Source of the DNA: M3007 sp965249785
GTDB taxonomy: Bacteria; Bacteroidota; Bacteroidia; Chitinophagales; Saprospiraceae
Assembly: GCA_965249785.1 (NCBI GenBank)
Contig: CBDFMU010000043.1
Span: 124,001 to 188,000, forward strand
DNA: 64,000 bases
Direction of reading: 5' to 3'
Below, piece after piece: positions 59,521 to 64,000 of the stretch (the stretch's first letter is position 1; every line of letters starts with the position of its first letter). Below the pieces are notes generated by a model. That model did no database searches. It was not told the origin of the DNA and saw nothing but the letters and a program-made list of their open reading frames with translations. Made by a program: the position numbers and the translations under genes.

Positions 59521-60939
59521 CTACTCCCGCACCATTTTCACACTTTGCCATTTGCCACCACTTTTTTTCACGCGCACTACATAAAAACCGGCTGGTAAGT
59601 CGCCCGTGTAGAGTGGGTTATTCCCAACGATCGTAGTGTTGCGCCAGACTTTGCCATCGTTGCCGACGATCTGGATAGTGGCTTTTTGGCCTGCTTTCAG
59701 CCCAGCAATACGCACCGAAGAACCCGCAGGATTGGGGAAAATTTGCAGATCGCTATCACTTTTGGGTTCGCCCGTCGCGCTCACCGCACCCGCAAACAGC
59801 CATTGGTAAGCCGCTGGAAATTCGCGTTTCCAGAACCATTCGGAGTGCTCGCCATCATTGGGGAGGCGGATATATTTTTCATTGGTAGTAAAACCTGCCG
59901 TCGTCATGGCATTGGCTACTGCCTGGACATCCTGGGTGACATAAGCAGGCTCATCGCCGCCCGCCAGGAAATAGACGCGCGCTTCGCCTTGTTTGGGGTG
60001 GGCAGCTACGTGATTGGCCGGATTGCTCCCGCCAAACCAGAAGGCCGGGGAAAAAATGCCCGCTTTGCTGTAAATGTCCTGCCGCTCCGAAAAGCCATAC
60101 ATCGAAATAAGGCCGCCCATGCTGCTGCCCATGAGACCAGTCGTCAGGCGACCCGGCAAGGTGCGGTAGTTCGCGTCAATATAAGGTTTCAGGGTATTCA
60201 CCATAAAATCCAGGTATTCGCCGCCTTCGCCGCCTTCATTATATTCGCTGTTCACCCAGGGCGAATATTCGTCCAGGCGATGTTCGCCGCCGTTATCAAT
60301 GCCCACCACAATGCAGCCATAATCGCCTTGTGCGAAAAGTTGATTCAGGCTTTCGTCTACTTCCCATTCGCCCGAAAAACTGGTCGTCACATCGAACAGG
60401 TTTTGCGCATCCTGCATATACAGCACCGGATATTTTTTCGTAGTGGTCTGATAATCAGGCGGTAAGTATAGCCAGATGCGGCGATTGCGATTGAGTTGGG
60501 GAATGGAGAAGTTATTGTCCAATATCTGTACATTGGCAGCGGCTGTGGAGCCTGCGGGAGTGTTGCCACTCAGGTCTTCCCAGGTCAGAATGGGAAGTTC
60601 CACGGTTTTCGGTTGTCCATTGTAGGTGGTTTCGTGGTCGGCTTGTTGAGTGCCATTGGCATTGCCTTCCACGGTAGCCCAGCCGGTGCCACGGGTGAAT
60701 TTGAATTTTACCGTGCCGTTGGGTGGATTGAGGACGATGCTGAACTGCCCGCCGCCCAATGGGGTCAGGATTTTAGTCGCGTCGGCGGGATCCCAGTTGT
60801 TGAATGTACCGGCAATATAAATGCTGGAACCCGGTGGCGTATTAGCAGGAATGGCCGTAACTTTAATGGTCAATTGGGCATCGGCTGGCGAAAGACCCAA
60901 TAAAAACAGAAAAATGGCAGTGCAAATAGATAGTTTCAT
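59521..60939 (-). CDS. Secreted esterase with CBM48-like N-domain and T9SS sorting domain (472 aa)
   Basis: Signal peptide MKLSICTAIFLFLLGLSPADA. Residues ~25-110 are a starch-binding/CBM20-48-like Ig domain (IYIAGTFNNWDPADATKILT, VKFKFTRGTGWATVEGNANG). Residues ~150-385 form an esterase D-like alpha/beta hydrolase: RIWLYLPPDYQTTTKKYPVL, YMQDAQNLFD, nucleophile elbow GLMGSSMGGLISMYGFSERQ, and His in LPNDGEHSEWFWKREFPAAY. The last ~80 residues are a T9SS type A sorting domain (LQIFPNPAGSSVRIAGLKAG ... LPAGFYVVRVKKSGG). A surface-exported esterase, perhaps acting on acylated polysaccharides (inference). Confidence 0.92.
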   Translation of the reverse strand: MKLSICTAIFLFLLGLSPADAQLTIKVTAIPANTPPGSSIYIAGTFNNWDPADATKILTPLGGGQFSIVLNPPNGTVKFKFTRGTGWATVEGNANGTQQADHETTYNGQPKTVELPILTWEDLSGNTPAGSTAAANVQILDNNFSIPQLNRNRRIWLYLPPDYQTTTKKYPVLYMQDAQNLFDVTTSFSGEWEVDESLNQLFAQGDYGCIVVGIDNGGEHRLDEYSPWVNSEYNEGGEGGEYLDFMVNTLKPYIDANYRTLPGRLTTGLMGSSMGGLISMYGFSERQDIYSKAGIFSPAFWFGGSNPANHVAAHPKQGEARVYFLAGGDEPAYVTQDVQAVANAMTTAGFTTNEKYIRLPNDGEHSEWFWKREFPAAYQWLFAGAVSATGEPKSDSDLQIFPNPAGSSVRIAGLKAGQKATIQIVGNDGKVWRNTTIVGNNPLYTGDLPAGFYVVRVKKSGGKWQSVKMVRE

Positions 60940-61177
60940 ACTTTAAATCGGAAAGGGAGAGTTTTGCGTAAATGAATAGTAGTGGTGGACAAAATTTGGT
61001 TTTGGGGGCGCAAATTTCCGAATTTAATTGCGTTTTGGGCAAGAAAGTTTGCCGATTTGGGATTTTTTCGGCGCAATGGAACAATTTTTTAGATTGATAG
61101 TGTTAATCGTGCCATATATTCTTGGCCAAAGTCGTGCAACTGCCAAAGGTTTTCCTTGTTGGTAATTCTTAAACTTC

Positions 61178-61185
61178 TATTTTTG
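61178..61185 (+). promoter_or_regulatory. -7 box TATTTTTG with CTTG at -33
   Basis: TATTTTTG lies 17 bases before ATG 61203. CTTG at 61155-61158 lies 19 bases upstream of it and matches the TTTG box in three of four positions. Confidence 0.55.
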
Positions 61186-61202
61186 GAGCAAATTCACGGA
61201 TT

Positions 61203-61973
61203 ATGCAGAGATTATTATTCTTATCCATTTTTCTCCTGGCGGGTGCTATTGGAATCGAAGCGCAGGGATTCAAACCGCCAGTAACTGGCCTGGGTATTGT
61301 CTATAATCGCGAGACGGTATTCAATCTAAAAGCAAGTACCAACCACGGTTTTGCCCCGGGTTTGGAGTTTGGCAAACTGCGCACCTATTACAAAACTACC
61401 TACTATCATATTAGTCTGGGCGAACTAAAAAGCCCGAAGGAGCAACGCCAAAGTGCCGGACCCTCCGCCACCCGCTCTTTCCGGCCTTATGTTTTTGGCA
61501 AACAAAACAATCTTTTTGCCCTGCGCGCCGGTTGGGGCGTGAAGCGTTATTACTCTGAAAAGGCCCGCCAAAAAGGGGTTGCGCTCGGCATGAGCTATTC
61601 TTTTGGGCCAACGCTGGGCCTGCTCAAACCCTATTATCTGGTATTGGGTCGTGTAGGCGAGCAGCCTGGTTCCATTCGGGTCGTACACGAACGCTATTCG
61701 CAAGATAATGCCGATATTTTCCTTGATAATACCCACATCTTAGGGGCTTCGGCCTTCAGCAAAGGGCTAGGCCAGTTATCCGTTCTGCCCGGTGCTAATG
61801 CTTCCATCGCTTTCCACATGGACTGGGGTGCTTTCGATGAATTCGTCAAAGCAATGGAAATCGGCCTGATGGTGGATGCATTTACCAAAAGAGCACCTAT
61901 TCTCGTCAGCGATGAGAATCGTCAGTTGTTTTTCAACTTCTTTATAAATTTGCAGTTTGGTAAAAGGCGTTAA
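61203..61973 (+). CDS. Outer-membrane beta-barrel-like exported protein (256 aa)
   Basis: Signal peptide MQRLLFLSIFLLAGAIGIEA, then alternating amphipathic strands: GLGIVYNRETVFNLKASTNH, GFAPGLEFGKLRTYYKTTYY, HISLGELKSPKEQRQS, YVFGKQNNLFALRAGWGVKR, and GVALGMSYSFGPTLGLLKPY. It ends in FFNFFINLQFGKRR, an aromatic-rich last strand ('FF.n..lqfg') typical of outer-membrane barrels. I do not know a named family; conservation in related genomes is expected but unverified. It has its own promoter and precedes lipA by 133 bases. Confidence 0.78.
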   Translation: MQRLLFLSIFLLAGAIGIEAQGFKPPVTGLGIVYNRETVFNLKASTNHGFAPGLEFGKLRTYYKTTYYHISLGELKSPKEQRQSAGPSATRSFRPYVFGKQNNLFALRAGWGVKRYYSEKARQKGVALGMSYSFGPTLGLLKPYYLVLGRVGEQPGSIRVVHERYSQDNADIFLDNTHILGASAFSKGLGQLSVLPGANASIAFHMDWGAFDEFVKAMEIGLMVDAFTKRAPILVSDENRQLFFNFFINLQFGKRR

Positions 61974-62106
61974 GGCGATTTTGAAAAAATAGGCCTTTGC
62001 GTTAGTTGATTTGCATAATCCGTTGATTGTCAGCAAAATTGCGATTTTTCAAAATTTTGCTGCGCTTCGTTTGCTTTTTGCCTTTTGCAAGTTTGCCTAT
62101 TTATTT

Positions 62107-63000
62107 ATGCTCGAACTGCCTATTCTCGATACTACCGTCCAACCCATTGCTAAGGACGCGCGTCCGAAACGTCCCGACTGGCTCAAAGTGCGCCTGCCGA
62201 TGGGCGAAAACTATCGCCATGTACGCGGGGTGGTGGATGACTATAAACTCCACACGATTTGCCAAAGTGGTAATTGCCCCAATATGGGCGAATGTTGGGG
62301 CGCAGGCACCGCGACATTTATGATTTTGGGGAATGTCTGTACGCGCTCCTGTTCTTTTTGTGCCGTGAAAACGGGTCGCCCCACCGAATATGATACCGAT
62401 GAGCCGCGCCGCGTAGCCGAAGCTATCTGGTTGATGAAAGTGAAACACGCCGTCATTACCTCCGTCAACCGTGACGAACTAAAAGATCGGGGTGCAGAAA
62501 TCTGGTACGAGACTGTGCGCGCCGTGAAAAACCTTTGCCCGGAAACCACCATTGAAACGCTTATTCCCGACACCAAAGCCAACTGGGAAGCCCTGGAACG
62601 GATGATTTCGGCGGGTCAGGAAGTGGTGAGCCACAATATGGAAACGGTACCACGATTATACCGATTGGTGCGTCCGCAGGCGAAATACGAACGCAGTCTG
62701 GAGCAAATCCAGCGCATCAAAAACTACGGTAAACGCACCAAAACTGGCATTATGGTCGGCTTGGGCGAAACCAAAGAAGAAGTGTTCCAAACGATGGACG
62801 ATCTGGTTGCCCACGGCTGCGACATTCTGACCATCGGTCAATATCTGCAACCTACCAAAATGCACTTGGCTATAGCCGAGTACGTGCATCCCGATTTATT
62901 TGCCGAGTATAAAGAAGTGGGTTTGCAAAAGGGACTTTTATATGTAGAAAGCGGGCCGCTGGTGCGGTCTAGTTATCACGCGGAAAAGCACGTTTTTTAA
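62107..63000 (+). CDS. lipA: Lipoyl synthase LipA (297 aa)
   Basis: Starts MLELPILDTTVQPIAKDARP at ATG 62107; the longer open frame begins in a low-complexity region. Both iron-sulfur clusters are present. The auxiliary cluster is ICQSGNCPNMGECWGAGTAT (C-x4-C-x5-C), and the radical-SAM motif is NVCTRSCSFCAVKTGRP (CxxxCxxC). The C-terminal serine that ligates the auxiliary cluster is in ESGPLVRSSYHAEKHVF (R-S-S-Y). It inserts sulfur at C6 and C8 of octanoyl groups on E2 and GcvH domains using SAM; the E2 gene at 23485 encodes a likely substrate. Followed by a strong terminator. Confidence 0.96.
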   Translation: MLELPILDTTVQPIAKDARPKRPDWLKVRLPMGENYRHVRGVVDDYKLHTICQSGNCPNMGECWGAGTATFMILGNVCTRSCSFCAVKTGRPTEYDTDEPRRVAEAIWLMKVKHAVITSVNRDELKDRGAEIWYETVRAVKNLCPETTIETLIPDTKANWEALERMISAGQEVVSHNMETVPRLYRLVRPQAKYERSLEQIQRIKNYGKRTKTGIMVGLGETKEEVFQTMDDLVAHGCDILTIGQYLQPTKMHLAIAEYVHPDLFAEYKEVGLQKGLLYVESGPLVRSSYHAEKHVF

Positions 63001-63026
63001 AGAAACAGTTTATTTACAATATCTTG

Positions 63027-63068
63027 GCGGATGGTTGATCTTTACTGATCAGCCCTCCGCTTTTTTTT
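63027..63068 (+). terminator. Intrinsic terminator after lipA
   Basis: 14-base arms 63027-63040 and 63047-63060 (core GCGGA...TGATC / GATCA...TCCGC), with one mismatch and one wobble. A 6-base loop and an eight-T run (63061-63068) complete it. Confidence 0.9.
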
Positions 63069-63427
63069 AGGTAAAAAAGTATGTAGCAGTCCTTAGAATT
63101 CAATTTATAGCCCCATTATTAACTTTGCCACTCTAAAAAATCTGTTCTTCATGACGCACTGATGAATTTTAGGCACAGGTCATGAACCACGCACGCACGC
63201 ACGACGCATTAAAAACCCTCATCAACCCCAATCCCCATTTTTGAACAAAAATATTAGCATAGTATTTCGGCAATAGCCCAAAATATTATTCATAAACCCC
63301 TGACCATCAAAGGACTCCTACTAACAATGCCCCAATGATTCCAAAATTTAGTCGCACAGTACCATAAAAATGGTGACCTAAAAATATGCTTGTGTATTAA
63401 GAATTCACACTAAAATAAATAAAAAAT
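63069..63427. other. Non-coding AT-rich stretch
   Basis: About 360 bases with no supported gene. It includes a short run of ACGC repeats (CACGCACGCACGCACGACGC, about 63188-63207). No full promoter consensus recognised upstream of the last gene. Confidence 0.4.
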
Positions 63428-64000
63428 ATGTACAATTCAAACTTCAAACTTCATCTCATTTAATTGCCGTACTGTTCAGCGCAATATTATGTTTGTTTTC
63501 GTGCAGTAAAGACAAGGTTGCCCCAAATCTTCTCGAAGAGGCAACCTCCCTTAATGAGCAGCAAGTAGCGGATCGCTCGCCCATCAGCGTCAAAGAGGCC
63601 CGCCAATGGTTCACGACTGCCTACGGCCAGCAGATGACCATCACCAATACCGGTACTTTGCCGAATACAGCCTTGCAGGTGGCCCCCGTTTGGGCTTTTG
63701 CACAGACCGCCACTTATTTTTTCGGCTCCCATTGTGATCTGCCCTATCCAACCGCCCGCTCAGGCGCATTCGCTGTCCAGGTTTTTATTGATCTTCCAAA
63801 AATCTCCTTCCAACCAAATAGTAGCGCAATTGGTGATCTTTAGGGCAGTAGATGGGTCTTGGACCAGTGGGGAGCCTTTGAAATTGGGCGAGTTTTCTGG
63901 TGCCATTGCCAGCCTTGATCTACTGGGCAATTACGTGGGCAAGATACACCTCCTCGGAAATGGGGTTCAGTTGGGAGAGCTGGATACTTGGTCGGATGGT
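63428..64000 (+). CDS. Partial exported lipoprotein, frameshifted twice, runs off the window
   Basis: ATG 63428 reads MYNSNFKLHLI before an early stop. Adding one T to the TTT near 63459-63461 continues as LIAVLFSAILCLFSCSKDKV, a clean lipoprotein signal (lipobox LFSC). The frame then codes for SPISVKEARQWFTTAYGQQM. It must shift once more at the six-T run near 63717-63722 to give FSAPIVICPIQPPAQAHSLS, AQLVIFRAVDGSWTSGEPLK and GAIASLDLLGNYVGKIHLLG to the window edge. The pattern recalls large Bacteroidota surface lipoproteins of unknown function. It is truncated at 64000. Confidence 0.65.

Noticed and set aside
1..64000. CRISPR arrays, insertion sequences, rRNA genes
   Set aside because: No regularly spaced identical repeats, no transposase or integrase domain, and no rRNA-like sequence were recognised; only one tRNA was found.

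Overview
The window looks like chromosomal DNA of a Bacteroidota member, most likely a Saprospiria/Saprospiraceae-type organism (inference). The sequence-level reasons are: secreted proteins with type IX secretion C-terminal sorting domains, a PorP/SprF-family protein, a 2043-residue gliding-motility-type C-terminal-domain protein with PKD and 'GCDSTVTVTV' repeats, a bactofilin-AtpZ pair, and many promoters of the Bacteroidota type TTTG-N18..21-TAnnTTTG.

Layout. 0-8 kb: end of a probable alanine dehydrogenase, two uncharacterised proteins, a BECR/CdiA-C-like nuclease-toxin-like protein, a degenerate amidohydrolase and a large T9SS cargo protein. 6.6-10.1 kb: two paralogous ~460-residue helical proteins flank a small Fn3-like secreted protein. 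10.1-13.3 kb: accessory stretch with operator-like palindromes, a small HTH protein and a nucleoside phosphorylase-EAD11 fusion (conflict-system type). 13.3-25.7 kb: DUF2071, prohibitin-like SPFH, WaaE-like glycosyltransferase, a partial Bat operon (MoxR-DUF58-BatD-like), an RsbW-like kinase with ybeY, DUF1963, HAD, a 2-oxoacid dehydrogenase E2, GNAT and ABM proteins. 26-44.4 kb: the giant surface protein, thioredoxin-like protein, a second MoxR, hydrolases, a Crp/Fnr regulator, tRNA-Gln, DUF2147-DinB, AtpZ-bactofilin, PorP/SprF and UppS. 44.6-56.2 kb: ATP-grasp-like protein, FabG, DUF3089 lipoprotein, a broken ORF6N gene, then an outer-membrane biogenesis cluster (SurA-like lipoprotein, SurA, BamA) and a subtilase with two SH3 domains. 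56.2-59.5 kb: a strikingly AT-rich island holding an EAD11 adaptor and a frameshift-riddled PD-(D/E)XK endonuclease. 59.5-64 kb: T9SS esterase, beta-barrel protein, lipA and a partial lipoprotein.

Functional themes. BamA, SurA and the SurA-like lipoprotein build and chaperone outer-membrane proteins; PorP/SprF and the sorting-domain proteins belong to T9SS export; LipA would make the lipoyl group that the E2 protein carries. The most interesting biology is the pair of EAD11-bearing proteins about 44 kb apart: a nucleoside phosphorylase effector/sensor and a stand-alone EAD11 adaptor next to a restriction-type nuclease. They could meet through homotypic EAD contacts.

Quality warning. At least nine genes carry single-base frameshifts, mostly at or near homopolymer runs and in both directions, with conserved protein continuing in the next frame. 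This is more consistent with residual sequencing error than with gene decay, so several 'broken' genes here are probably intact in the organism.
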